Shown here: positions 53,210 through 62,639 of the stretch, one piece after another
Layout: each line of letters begins with the position of its first letter
How positions within the stretch are numbered: the first letter of the stretch is position 1
Notes under the pieces: generated by a model
What the model saw: the letters and a program-made list of their open reading frames with translations, nothing else
The model's database searches: none
What the model was told of the DNA's origin: nothing
Made by a program: the position numbers and the translations under genes
NCBI RefSeq assembly: GCF_050937815.1
Contig: NZ_JACDIJ010000002.1
Coordinates: forward strand, 248,001-312,000
DNA length: 64,000 bases
Reading direction: 5' to 3'
Source of the DNA: Treponema_C sp050937815
Lineage (GTDB): Bacteria; Spirochaetota; Spirochaetia; Treponematales; Treponemataceae

Positions 53210-54602
53210 AAAATTTTGTTTGTTTTGTATTATTTTTTTTGTCGCCGGTATTGTTTTTCTAAACGCACAAGCATCCCGGAAAAAAAAAGTATCGGCCGAA
53301 CCTGAAATACCCGAATCGGCTTTTTGCCGAAAAGAACTTATAGAAAAATGGTTTTTACAAAGCCCCGAAATCCTTAGACAAAGCGAACCGGAATCGGTAC
53401 AAAATGCCGTCGGAGATTATTTTCTTGTTCGGCAGGAAGAAAAAGACGGACAAATGGAAATTATTGTCGCGCCCCTTGTGATGCAAAGTGTTATGTTGAC
53501 GGAAAGTGAAGGGGGAGAAGCTGAGGGACAGGAAGGTTCCCGAAACCTTGCAAGCGGCGGCACAAAAACATCAGAAATACGGATAGAAACATGGCCAAAG
53601 GACAGTCCCGGAAGCTGGATTTTATATAAAGACAGTTTAAGCGGGAAAAACCTGCGTATTCGGTACTATTTTGTTCCGGACAGCGGGGTATATGTCGATT
53701 TTTTTCCGGGAAAAGAAAAGTGTTTTGCGGATTTTGTAATTTTCGGCGCAACTGCTGCCGGCCGCGTTTCCGTACCCGTTTCGTTTAATTGGTTTTATAC
53801 CGCATCGTTTGAAGATGTATCCCGATTAACTCGTTATACGCTTCCGTGGAATTATGCAAAGGTTTTTTCTTATTCCTATGATGATGTAAAACAAATGACC
53901 GGTTTAATTCGTTCTCTTGTTCCTGCATTACATAAGGCACCGTGGTTTGCAACGGAAAACGCTTCGCTCGATTTTTTAAAATGGATTATAGACGGATTGG
54001 TAAAGCCGCTTACCGGGGGAATAACCTTATACGAACCGCTTGTCGGCAGTACAATTAAAAAAAATGACGGCGGCGACACAAAACTGAAGGGTTCGTTGCG
54101 GACTATTCCCGATACACATTACGGTCCGCTTAACTATATACGCAATTTGGCGGCGGCCGCAATTTCCGCCCGTACCGATATTGTGTATTATTACGATACT
54201 TCCGGTGCGGATGTAAAAACGGAGGCTTTTTCCTATTACACGGACGCTTCGGGAATACCGCGAAGTACCGGTTATGCTGCGGATTCCGGATATCCTGCGG
54301 AACTTTTAAAGCCCCTGTTTTATGTTTTGGCGGTTACCGAAGCCGACCGGTTTTTTTTGGGTGCGGTACGGCAAAGCATACCGGCTTCATCTGCAAACGG
54401 ACAGCCGATCGAGCATCAAGTTTTTACTGCGGCCGCCGCATTTTTCCCGTGGTTTGATACTTCCGGTGTTTTTCATGTTTCGGTATTTGAAAGCGGCATA
54501 GAATATACGCTTGATGAATTTGCGGATAAATACAGGGGGTGCTTTGTATCTTTGGTGCGGGTAAAGGCTTCAAAAGAATTCTATCCGGACAAATTCGAAT
54601 AG
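53184..54602 (+). CDS. Exported protein of unknown function
   Basis: Not recognised. 472 residues from the ATG at 53184, which follows AAGGAAGG; it overlaps the end of the activase gene by 26 bp. Seen: a signal peptide (FCLFCIIFFVAGIVFLNAQA), then a region of alternating strands and aromatic residues (FFPGKEKCFADFVIF, SFNWFYTASFEDVSRLTRYTLPW, YYYDTSGADVKTEAF). No catalytic motif found. It may be a periplasmic or surface protein found mainly in relatives. An upstream ATG at 53160 lacks a ribosome site. Confidence 0.78.
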   Translation: MKKNHRTDKKFCLFCIIFFVAGIVFLNAQASRKKKVSAEPEIPESAFCRKELIEKWFLQSPEILRQSEPESVQNAVGDYFLVRQEEKDGQMEIIVAPLVMQSVMLTESEGGEAEGQEGSRNLASGGTKTSEIRIETWPKDSPGSWILYKDSLSGKNLRIRYYFVPDSGVYVDFFPGKEKCFADFVIFGATAAGRVSVPVSFNWFYTASFEDVSRLTRYTLPWNYAKVFSYSYDDVKQMTGLIRSLVPALHKAPWFATENASLDFLKWIIDGLVKPLTGGITLYEPLVGSTIKKNDGGDTKLKGSLRTIPDTHYGPLNYIRNLAAAAISARTDIVYYYDTSGADVKTEAFSYYTDASGIPRSTGYAADSGYPAELLKPLFYVLAVTEADRFFLGAVRQSIPASSANGQPIEHQVFTAAAAFFPWFDTSGVFHVSVFESGIEYTLDEFADKYRGCFVSLVRVKASKEFYPDKFE

Positions 54603-54635
54603 TGTTTACGGTAAAAATCGTTTTGATTTCGGTAA

Positions 54636-54665
54636 TGGACACGGATTGTTTTTTTGTAGTATAAA
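54636..54665 (+). promoter_or_regulatory. Promoter of the HAD gene at 54672, predicted leaderless
   Basis: TGGACA (54636-54641), an 18-bp spacer and TATAAA (54660-54665). Six bases (TAAGAG) lie before the ATG at 54672. The AGAG directly before the ATG is too close to be a normal ribosome site. Confidence 0.5.
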
Positions 54666-54671
54666 TAAGAG

Positions 54672-55349
54672 ATGATATGTGACATAGAAGCGGTTGCTTT
54701 TGATATTGACGGAACCTTATATCCTGACTGGCGGCTTTTTATAAGAATTGCACCGTATTTTTTTAAGAATCTTTCGTTTTTTCTCACCTTTAAAAAGGTG
54801 CGCTATTTGTTACACAGAACCGCCCCCCTTCCCGATTTTTTTGAATACCAAGCGCGGCTTTTGGCCGCATATATGGAGATATCTCCGGAACAAGCGCATG
54901 AACTTATACGCGAAAAAATATATGACGGCTTAGTCCGATTTTTTCCTCATGTAAAGCCTTTTAAACATATGCGCAGCACACTCCAAAGCTTTAAAGAGGC
55001 GGGGCTTAAACTGGCCGTTTTATCCGATTTTCCGCCCGAACAAAAAGGCGATATGTGGGGGTGTAAACCTTTTTTTGACTGTATTTTAGGATCCGAAGAA
55101 TGCGGGGCCTTAAAGCCCTCGGCTTATCCCTTCGGTATTTTACGCCAATCTTTAAATGTTTCGGCGGAACGGATTTTATATGTAGGCAACAGTATCAGAA
55201 GCGATATTCAAGGAGCTCATAATGCCGGCATGAAAACGGCTTATTTAATTCCCTTTTGGCGCAGAATATTGCATAAAAAGCCGCGTGAAGCCGATATTTG
55301 CTTTAAAAACTATCGCCAATTGTGTAAAATTGTGTTACAGTTAAAGTAA
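54672..55349 (+). CDS. HAD-family hydrolase
   Basis: 225 residues, cytosolic haloacid dehalogenase-type phosphatase. Seen: motif I VAFDIDGTLYPDWRLF (residues 8-23), motif II LAVLSDFPPEQ, motif III Lys in CGALKPSAYPFG, motif IV ILYVGNSIRSDIQGAHNAGM. The cap is a short helical insertion. The substrate is unknown. It precedes the giant coiled-coil gene by 22 bp, which suggests co-transcription. Confidence 0.9.
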   Translation: MICDIEAVAFDIDGTLYPDWRLFIRIAPYFFKNLSFFLTFKKVRYLLHRTAPLPDFFEYQARLLAAYMEISPEQAHELIREKIYDGLVRFFPHVKPFKHMRSTLQSFKEAGLKLAVLSDFPPEQKGDMWGCKPFFDCILGSEECGALKPSAYPFGILRQSLNVSAERILYVGNSIRSDIQGAHNAGMKTAYLIPFWRRILHKKPREADICFKNYRQLCKIVLQLK

Positions 55350-55371
55350 TATTATTACCGGGTGGGAAGCG

Positions 55372-58300
55372 ATGATACTAATAAATATTATTACGGCGGC
55401 AGTTTGTTTTGCCATGCTGCTGGTATTCAGGCAGCTCGATAAAAACAACCGGTCGATTGAAAAGGTTAAAAAATTTACGGACAAGGTCCTTGCGGATTTT
55501 GACGCTTATTTTAAAGACAAAGCGATTCAAATAAAAAATGCGGGGGTCGAACTTGACGTAAAACAAAGTCAAGCCGTTGCCGCCATAAAAAGATTTGAGC
55601 AAAACACGGCGCAGTTTGAAAGCCGTTCGGCGGAATTCGGCTCCCATATACAAGTAATCGAAGACGTAAAAAAACGTATTTTTTCTTATGAAACGTTAAT
55701 AAAAGACTTGTTTGACATGACAGCCAAAGTAGAGGAAAATCTTGAAAAAATACATAAACACTCGAATTTTATCGATAAAACATTTAAAATATTGAACGAT
55801 CAAAAAAACCGTTTGGACGAAATAGAAAAAAGAATACCGCATTTGCTTCTTGATTTTGAAAAACAAAATGCGGATCATATAGGCCGTTTGGAAGCCGAAT
55901 ATACGGCGGCGCTTGACCGCCGCTTTTCCGAACTTGAAACTCTTGCGGACGCCGCGATCGATAAAAATCGGGAATTGCTGGAAGAAATAAATACGGTATT
56001 CGATTCATCTCTTAACCGCGCGGTTCAAAAAGCCGACTCTTTGGAGGACGACGTTTTTGCACAGCTTCAGGAAGGCATCCGGCAGCGGGAGGAAGAATTC
56101 GAAACTCTTTTAAACCGCAATACACGGGATTTAACCGAATATGCCGACCGCGAAAAAACGGAAATTGAAAATACTTTTGCCGAAAAAATTAAAAACGCCC
56201 AAGATGAAATTGCCGACTTATACGAGCGGTTTAAAGCCGATTCAAATGCGGCATTGGATGAACTTAAAGCGGATTTGTCCAAAGCCGTTTCGGATCAAAA
56301 AGAGAATGTGTATTCCGAACTTAAAAATCAGCAAGCGGAAGTTGCCCGCCTTGCCGAAGAAACCGAACGGATTTTATCCGAAGCGGACAGCGGTCAGGGA
56401 GCAAAGATACGGACTGCATTGGACGAGCAGGAACGCCGTTTTGACGAGGCGGTTAATGAAATAAACGAAAAAGCAAAAACGGCGCTGGAAAACGTGTCGG
56501 ATTATGTACATACGGAACTTTCGCGCGGGCAGGAAGAGTTGGCTTCATCGCTTGCGGAAACCCGCCGGCTTTTGGAAATAATCGGCAGCGGACAGGAAAA
56601 AAAAGTGCAATCGGTTATCGAGCGGCAGGACGAACGTGTGCGCGATGCTATGGAAGCGCAGGACGAAAAACTTACCCGCGCTTTGGACGATATGTCAGCC
56701 GCAGCCTCCGATTTATACGAGCGGTTTAAAGCCGATTCGAATGCGGCATTGGATGAACTTAAAGCGGATTTGTCCAAAGCTGTTTCGGATCAAAAAGAGA
56801 ATGTGTATTCCGAACTTAAAAATCAGCAAGCGGAAGTTGCCCGCCTTGCCGAAGAAACCGAACGGATTTTATCCGAAGCGGACAGCGGTCAGGGAGCAAA
56901 GATACGGACTGCATTGGACGAACAGGAACGCCGTTTTGACGAGGCGGTTAATGAAATAAACGAAAAAGCAAAAACGGCGCTGGAAAACGTGTCGGATTAT
57001 GTGCATACGGAACTTTCGCGCGGGCAGGAAGAGTTGGCTTCATCGCTTGCGGAAACCCGCCGGCTTTTGGAAATAATCGGCAGCGGACAGGAAAAAAAAG
57101 TGCAATCGGTTATCGAGCGGCAGGACGAACGTGTGCGCGATGCTATGGAAGCGCAGGATGAAAAACTTACCCGCGCTTTGGACGATATGTCAGCTTCGGT
57201 TCTTGCTTTACTGGATCGCCGGCGCAAAGAAATAGCCGATGCGATTGAAAACCAGCGCAGCGTTTTGTCCGATGAACTGACACAGCTTGCCGAGCGCAGT
57301 TCGGCGGAAATAAGCCGGCAAAAAGAAGAATTGACGGAATTCAATGCAAATTTCGGCAGGGCGGAACAAATGCTTCGGCATATGGACGAAACGGTAAACA
57401 AGCGTCAACAAGAAGGCATAGATATTCTTGAACGCTTAAAAAATCATTTGGAATCCGATTCGGCCCTTCTTGCCGAACAAGCGGATACGCATATCAATCA
57501 AGTAAAAGAAATGTTCAGCCGCTCCTATGAAGATGCTGTAAAAGCCAATACGAAAAATTTACAGCTTTTTTTTGAAGATACGGAAAAACAAATGTCCGAT
57601 ACTCAAAAAGATATCGAATACCGCTTAAAAAAACTGGAAGCTTTGGGAACGGATATCGACAGCCTTGATAACAGTTTTCACAAGCTTATGGAAGGTGCCG
57701 AGCAGCGTATATTGACCGAGTTCGATTCATTTAAAACCGACAGGGGCAGCGCACAGCAGGATTTTGAAGCGGCAATCAATTCTTCATATGAACAAATGAA
57801 AACCGTTATTGACGGCTTGGATCAGGAATTGAACGAATTAAAAACCAAAGCCTATGATAACGTATCTCAAAAGCTTAAAGTTTTTGAAGACGATTTTTTC
57901 AAAGACCTTAATGAACGCGGCGACAACTTAAATGCTTCGCTGGAACAATGGAAAGAAGGTTTTGACGTTCGGCTGGAGGATGTATCGCAGCATTTTGAAA
58001 GCGAACGCCGGAATCTCGAAGTGCAATACGGCGAAGAAATAAAAGAAAAGCTGCTGAGCTTACAGGAAAAATATCGTCAGCAGTTTTCTTCTTTGGAAGA
58101 TACGATAAAACAAACCGACAGCGACTTTAAAGAGCGTATGACCGGTATCGAATCTTCGCTGCGCAGTTTTATGGATTCCCGTCACGACGATATGGAAAAA
58201 GCCCGCGAAGCTGTGGAAGAGTATTTAAAGACGGAATTGGAACGTCAACAGCAAAAAGCATCGGAACAGTTAAGCCGGTATGAGCAGGAAATCAATACGC

Positions 58301-59751
58301 AGCTAAACCAAATAACGCAGTCGGTTTCGCTTACACAGGAAGAAACAAAAGGGTCTTTGGAAGGAATTTTGGGAGACCTTGCCTCATGGCGTGAGCGGCT
58401 GAATACTCAATTTGAAGAAAATCGTTCGCTGTACAGTGAAAAACTGGCGGATTTACAGCAAACATCGGAAGAACAAATCGATCAGGTTCAGCACATCTTT
58501 AACTCCGACATTGCCCGTTTTACAAATATTGCAAAAGATGAAAGCAATAAAATATCCGCCGAGTTGGATTCTTTAAAAGAGCAAAGTAAAAAATCTTTGG
58601 CGGACTACGAAGAACGAACCGAACAAATGCTTGAAGAATTCAAAAAAGCGTATGAAACCATGCTTGACGATACGCAGCGCAGAATCCGCGATGAAAACAC
58701 CGATGCCGAACAAAAGCTGCGGTTATTAAAAAATCTTGTGCAGGACGCGCAGAAAAAAACCGAGAGCATACATGAAAAAACGCTTTTGGAAATTCAAACC
58801 GAAGCAAACCTGCTAAAAATGAACATCAATGAAACGGATAAACAATTAAAGCAGTTTTTGGCACAAACACAATTGGTTGAAAAAACAGAAGATATGAAAA
58901 ACCAATTGGAAAATCAAATGAAAGAACTGCGCGATCATATATCGCGATTCGATTCGTTCAAGCAGGTAACCGACAGTATCGAACAGCAGTTCGGAAAAAT
59001 GCGGAAAATAGATGAAGAAATATCCGTAAAATTGCAGCAGTTTGCTTCCGGTAAAAATAAAATAGATGCCATCGAAGCGAATTTCAGCCGCCTTATGGGC
59101 TTGTCGTCTTCAATGGATCAAAAAATTCTTGAATTAAAAAATACAAGCGACGACTTGCAAATTATTCAAGGTGAAGTGCGCCGATTTCAGGAAACTCTCG
59201 GCGATATTTCCGTTCGTTACGACAGGCTGGAAAAGAAAAATATCGTACTCGACCAAACAATGGACGGGGTTGACCGTACCTTTGAGGAATTACGAAACCT
59301 TGAACAACGTTTAAGCGAATGTTCGCAGCAGACAATACAAATGCCCGCCGTCGTCGATACGCTGCGTACCGATTTAAATGCTTTGATGGAACAGTCGGGA
59401 CGTATAAACGATCTTGTCGATAAGCTGAACGATTTGGACGCCGTTTTGGCGGAAACGGACCGCCGTATCGAAAAAGTGGATACGGCCTGCGGCTGGATAA
59501 ATAAAACCGAAGCCCGTTTGGATGAAATGAAAAAAGAAGCGTTGGAGCAAGTCAATCTTCTCGGCGCCCTTATTAAAGACGGCGGTAAAGCAAAAAAGAA
59601 AGAGGCCGGCGCTCCGCCGATCGGTGTGCGCGAAAACGTTCTCAATTTGAAGCGTCAGGGATGGACAGTCGAGCAAATTGCCGCAGGATTGAGTTTAACC
59701 ATCGGTGAAGTTGAGCTTATTTTGGATTTTTACGGAAGAGAACGGCGATAA
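55372..59751 (+). CDS. Giant membrane-anchored coiled-coil protein with C-terminal helix-turn-helix
   Basis: 1459 residues. Seen: one N-terminal membrane segment (LINIITAAVCFAMLLVF, residues 3-19), about 1350 residues of almost uninterrupted charged coiled coil rich in Glu/Lys/Gln, and a C-terminal HTH-like module (REVNLKRQGW-type start, then TVEQIAAGLSLTIGEVELIL, last 40 residues) resembling the DUF2802 tail of other bacterial anchored proteins. Residues 282-442 and 447-607 are an exact 161-residue tandem duplication, with seven synonymous differences at DNA level. The cytoplasmic rod could span a large distance from the membrane and bind DNA or a partner at its tip. GGGAAGCG precedes the ATG. 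Function unknown; a structural or motility/cell-shape role is a guess. Confidence 0.88.
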   Translation: MILINIITAAVCFAMLLVFRQLDKNNRSIEKVKKFTDKVLADFDAYFKDKAIQIKNAGVELDVKQSQAVAAIKRFEQNTAQFESRSAEFGSHIQVIEDVKKRIFSYETLIKDLFDMTAKVEENLEKIHKHSNFIDKTFKILNDQKNRLDEIEKRIPHLLLDFEKQNADHIGRLEAEYTAALDRRFSELETLADAAIDKNRELLEEINTVFDSSLNRAVQKADSLEDDVFAQLQEGIRQREEEFETLLNRNTRDLTEYADREKTEIENTFAEKIKNAQDEIADLYERFKADSNAALDELKADLSKAVSDQKENVYSELKNQQAEVARLAEETERILSEADSGQGAKIRTALDEQERRFDEAVNEINEKAKTALENVSDYVHTELSRGQEELASSLAETRRLLEIIGSGQEKKVQSVIERQDERVRDAMEAQDEKLTRALDDMSAAASDLYERFKADSNAALDELKADLSKAVSDQKENVYSELKNQQAEVARLAEETERILSEADSGQGAKIRTALDEQERRFDEAVNEINEKAKTALENVSDYVHTELSRGQEELASSLAETRRLLEIIGSGQEKKVQSVIERQDERVRDAMEAQDEKLTRALDDMSASVLALLDRRRKEIADAIENQRSVLSDELTQLAERSSAEISRQKEELTEFNANFGRAEQMLRHMDETVNKRQQEGIDILERLKNHLESDSALLAEQADTHINQVKEMFSRSYEDAVKANTKNLQLFFEDTEKQMSDTQKDIEYRLKKLEALGTDIDSLDNSFHKLMEGAEQRILTEFDSFKTDRGSAQQDFEAAINSSYEQMKTVIDGLDQELNELKTKAYDNVSQKLKVFEDDFFKDLNERGDNLNASLEQWKEGFDVRLEDVSQHFESERRNLEVQYGEEIKEKLLSLQEKYRQQFSSLEDTIKQTDSDFKERMTGIESSLRSFMDSRHDDMEKAREAVEEYLKTELERQQQKASEQLSRYEQEINTQLNQITQSVSLTQEETKGSLEGILGDLASWRERLNTQFEENRSLYSEKLADLQQTSEEQIDQVQHIFNSDIARFTNIAKDESNKISAELDSLKEQSKKSLADYEERTEQMLEEFKKAYETMLDDTQRRIRDENTDAEQKLRLLKNLVQDAQKKTESIHEKTLLEIQTEANLLKMNINETDKQLKQFLAQTQLVEKTEDMKNQLENQMKELRDHISRFDSFKQVTDSIEQQFGKMRKIDEEISVKLQQFASGKNKIDAIEANFSRLMGLSSSMDQKILELKNTSDDLQIIQGEVRRFQETLGDISVRYDRLEKKNIVLDQTMDGVDRTFEELRNLEQRLSECSQQTIQMPAVVDTLRTDLNALMEQSGRINDLVDKLNDLDAVLAETDRRIEKVDTACGWINKTEARLDEMKKEALEQVNLLGALIKDGGKAKKKEAGAPPIGVRENVLNLKRQGWTVEQIAAGLSLTIGEVELILDFYGRERR
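56215..56699 (+). repeat. 485-bp intragenic duplication, copy 1
   Basis: Starts at the codons for DLYERFKADSN and ends at LDDMSA. It pairs with 56710-57194 at an offset of 495 bp (165 codons, equal to 15 hendecads of 11). Reading both by eye gives seven differences, all at third codon positions and all silent. Confidence 0.95.
56710..57194 (+). repeat. 485-bp intragenic duplication, copy 2
   Basis: Second copy, directly in tandem after a 10-bp junction (56700-56709). The encoded protein segment is identical to copy 1. Confidence 0.95.
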
Positions 59752-59790
59752 GTTTGCGTGTGCGGCCGGCTTACGGCAGTATAGCCCGCC

Positions 59791-61998
59791 TTATGTACCG
59801 GAATTAAGGTAAAAATCCCGCTCGGCTTCTTTTCGGGCAAGATGCAGCAGTTCTTTATCCCGTATAGGATCGGCTAAGCCGAGCGTTAAATATCCCGACT
59901 GCTGAATACCTTCGGCTTCGCCGGGGCCGCGCAAACGTAAATCTTCTTCCGCAATAAAAAAGCCGTCCGTACTTTTGTGCATAACTTTGAGCCGCTTTGT
60001 TCCCGTTTCGCTTAAATTTGTACCGTAAATTAAAAAACATGCAGACTGGGCGCTGCCCCGTCCTACACGGCCGCGCAATTGATGTAAGGCGGCAAGACCG
60101 AAGCGTTCCGCATGTTCGATTACCATACAGGTTGCATTGGGTACATCGACCCCCACTTCAACGACGCTTGTCGCGACAAGAATTTGAATTTTATTTGTAT
60201 AAAAAAGCCGCAAAATATCGTTTTGTTCGTCTTCATTTGTTTTTGAATGAATGAGCGCACAGGAAAATTCGGGATAAACGTGTTGCGATAAAAAAGCGTA
60301 CATTTGTTCGGCGGATTTTAAAGTATTTTTTCTTTGTATGCCGCCGATATCTTTTGCGGGGCTGCCGCCTTCATTGTGCGGCGTTTCTTCCGGAACATCG
60401 GGCGTATCTATGCGCGGATATACAAAATATGCTTGATGACCTTTTTGTAATTCCGCCCGTACCGTTTCATATACGTGTTTTTCATTTCCCGCCCGTGTTA
60501 AATGCGTGCGCACCGGCTTTCGGCCCTCCGGTACGCTTTTTATTACGGAAACATCCAAATCGCCGTATACGGTATGGGCAAGCGTTTGCGGAATCGGAGT
60601 TGCGCTCATCATTAAAAGGGCCGGATTTTCCAAAATATTTTGTGTTTTCAGTTTTTGTGCGGCGACAACAGAAGAGCGCCCCTTGTGTATAATGGTATTG
60701 CGTTGTACAACACCGAAACGATGCTGTTCGTCTATGATAACCAGTTTTAAATTATAATATAAAACGTTTTTTGAAAATAAAGCGTGGGTACCGATAACAA
60801 TATCGATGTCGCCGCTTTGAAGGGCTTGCAGCAGGGGAATCCTTCCCTTGTTTTTAACATTGCCCGTTAAAAAAGCCGTTCTCACGCCTTTTTCCGTTCC
60901 GCCCGTTAAGGGTTCCATAAGACGCGCCGCATTTTCGGCATGCTGTTTTGCAAGAATTTCGGTCGGTGCCAGTAAAGCGCATTGGGCGCCCCAATCGATT
61001 GTGCGCAGAGCGGCAAAAAAGGCGACAAGGGTTTTTCCCGAACCGACATCTCCCTGTAACAGCCTCGCCATATAAAAGGGGCGGTTTTTTTTCTCCGAAT
61101 TCGAAAAACCTGCGTCTATATCGGCGTTTATGTCGGCAATTACCTGCATTTGGTCCTTTGTAAGTTCAAAGGGCAGGCGCTCAAGCAATTCTTTTTGCCG
61201 CGGCGATAAAAGCGGTATCAAATCTTTTTTTAAAGTGACGGTTTTTTGAGCCGGCGCCGTCATTCCGCTTTTTCGTTCCGCAGCCCGCTCGATAATGCTT
61301 TTTTGAAATAAGTATAATTCTTCAAATATAATCGAACGTTTTGCCCGTTCCGCTTCCTCGGCACTTTTCGGCATATGTATGGCTTGTATCGCTTTTTGCT
61401 TGTTAAAAAAACCGTATTTTTCTAAAAGTTCCGAGGGGATTTCATCTTCGATACCCTTTGTATAATTTAAAATTGCTTTTGCCGTTATTTTGCGTATTTG
61501 GCTTTGCGAGAGTCCTGTTGTAAGCGGATATATAGAATATACGGCGCTGTCGGGCAGCGCGGCGTTTTTGAATTCAGCGATGCTGCCTTTTTCACAGAGA
61601 AGCAAAAAATCGAAAGATGACGATTGTATTTCGCCGTAACGGAAGCTGAAAGATCCGCTTATGCTTATAACGCATCCGACCGGCAGCATTTTTTGCAAAA
61701 AGGGGCGGTTAAAGCAAATAAGGACTGCCCGCTCGGTTCCGTCCGTTATAATTATTTTAAGCGTTTTCATACGGCCGAAACCGAACCATTCATGAGAAAC
61801 GACGGATGCGGCCGTATGAACTTTGCCGTACGAAAATTCGGCAATCGATCTTCGCTGTGTTCTGTCTTCCCAATCCCGCGGATAATAAGTCAGTAAATCG
61901 GATACGGTAAAAATATTCAGGCGGGCAAAAAGCCCTGCAAGGGCCGGCCCTACACCGGAGATATGCGTAATCGGTATCTCCATTTCCCGTATTTTCAT
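59791..61998 (-). CDS. recG: ATP-dependent DNA helicase RecG
   Basis: Branch-migrating helicase that regresses stalled forks, 735 residues, cytosolic. Seen: N-terminal wedge/OB domain (THISGVGPALAGLFARLNIFTVSDLLTYYPRDWEDR region), helicase motif I LLQGDVGSGKTLVAFFA, motif Ia LLAPTEILAKQHA, motif II VIIDEQHRFG, motif III MSATPIPQTLA, motifs V/VI VATSVVEVGVDVPNA and HQLRGRVGRG. An insertion of about 20 residues (PDVPEETPHNEGGSPAKD) lies after the YPRI segment. The ATG is 3 nt after the yggT stop, with no ribosome site, so translational coupling is likely. Confidence 0.97.
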   Translation of the reverse strand: MKIREMEIPITHISGVGPALAGLFARLNIFTVSDLLTYYPRDWEDRTQRRSIAEFSYGKVHTAASVVSHEWFGFGRMKTLKIIITDGTERAVLICFNRPFLQKMLPVGCVISISGSFSFRYGEIQSSSFDFLLLCEKGSIAEFKNAALPDSAVYSIYPLTTGLSQSQIRKITAKAILNYTKGIEDEIPSELLEKYGFFNKQKAIQAIHMPKSAEEAERAKRSIIFEELYLFQKSIIERAAERKSGMTAPAQKTVTLKKDLIPLLSPRQKELLERLPFELTKDQMQVIADINADIDAGFSNSEKKNRPFYMARLLQGDVGSGKTLVAFFAALRTIDWGAQCALLAPTEILAKQHAENAARLMEPLTGGTEKGVRTAFLTGNVKNKGRIPLLQALQSGDIDIVIGTHALFSKNVLYYNLKLVIIDEQHRFGVVQRNTIIHKGRSSVVAAQKLKTQNILENPALLMMSATPIPQTLAHTVYGDLDVSVIKSVPEGRKPVRTHLTRAGNEKHVYETVRAELQKGHQAYFVYPRIDTPDVPEETPHNEGGSPAKDIGGIQRKNTLKSAEQMYAFLSQHVYPEFSCALIHSKTNEDEQNDILRLFYTNKIQILVATSVVEVGVDVPNATCMVIEHAERFGLAALHQLRGRVGRGSAQSACFLIYGTNLSETGTKRLKVMHKSTDGFFIAEEDLRLRGPGEAEGIQQSGYLTLGLADPIRDKELLHLARKEAERDFYLNSGT

Positions 61999-62001
61999 AG
62001 G

Positions 62002-62586
62002 CTACAAAGAAAACAAAGCGATGAGCCTGCTTATAAGGATTCCTAATCCGAATTGGACGATTAAACCGCATCCCAAGGTTATAAGCAGGGCATATTTCGG
62101 TTGTATAAACCGTCGGCGCGAAAAAAAAGCGGGAATTTTGTAAATGATAGGGTTTAAGACTTGATCAACGGTATACCATATGCGATTTTGTGTTTTATTG
62201 AGGAGTTCCGCGATTAAACGTACCGCTAGTAAAATATTAAAAAAGGTTAAAAGCGACGATATAATAGACCAGAGCATTTGCAAAATTACGGAAACGATAA
62301 TTCCCAATGAAAAACTGCGGTAAAACGCGATTTGTTTTAAAATTGAAGAAATCATAATCAATACGCCTACGGAAATTACCGGCGAAAGATCAAAAGGCGA
62401 GTTTTTTAGGAAATTGAATTTACGAAACATATTGAGCCAGGGGTCGCATATGCGGGCAAGAAGCCGGCCGAACGGGCTGTAATTTAAATCCGGAAGCCAA
62501 GTAAAAAAAACGCGGATTACACATAAAAGAGAATACAAAGAAACCACACCGCCCAATGCGGCAAATAAGCGAAAGATAATATACAT
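62002..62586 (-). CDS. YggT-family membrane protein
   Basis: 194 residues with several membrane segments. Seen: the family block CVIRVFFTWLPDLNYSPFGRLLARICDPWLNMFRKF near residues 22-57 (R-x-x-[FL]-x-W, then DP[WY]L), followed by a long hydrophobic segment and a second, shortened YggT-like half ending in two membrane segments. YggT proteins are conserved, cluster near cell-division genes in many bacteria, and have no settled function. A TTGATT-17-TATATT promoter ends 6 nt before the ATG with no ribosome site. Located directly upstream of recG. Confidence 0.85.
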   Translation of the reverse strand: MYIIFRLFAALGGVVSLYSLLCVIRVFFTWLPDLNYSPFGRLLARICDPWLNMFRKFNFLKNSPFDLSPVISVGVLIMISSILKQIAFYRSFSLGIIVSVILQMLWSIISSLLTFFNILLAVRLIAELLNKTQNRIWYTVDQVLNPIIYKIPAFFSRRRFIQPKYALLITLGCGLIVQFGLGILISRLIALFSL

Positions 62587-62592
62587 ATTTTT

Positions 62593-62621
62593 AATATAAC
62601 AAAAAACCGGTACAGAATCAA
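62593..62621 (-). promoter_or_regulatory. Promoter of yggT-recG, predicted leaderless
   Basis: On the minus strand TTGATT (62621-62616), a 17-bp spacer and TATATT (62598-62593). Six bases (AAAAAT) precede the ATG at 62586. Confidence 0.65.
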
Positions 62622-62639
62622 CAAAAGAAAAAGGGCGGT

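Noticed and set aside
56502..57401. Ser-rich antisense frames opposite the coiled-coil gene
   Set aside because: They are complementary to Glu/Ala-rich coiled-coil codons and duplicated only because the gene is duplicated there.
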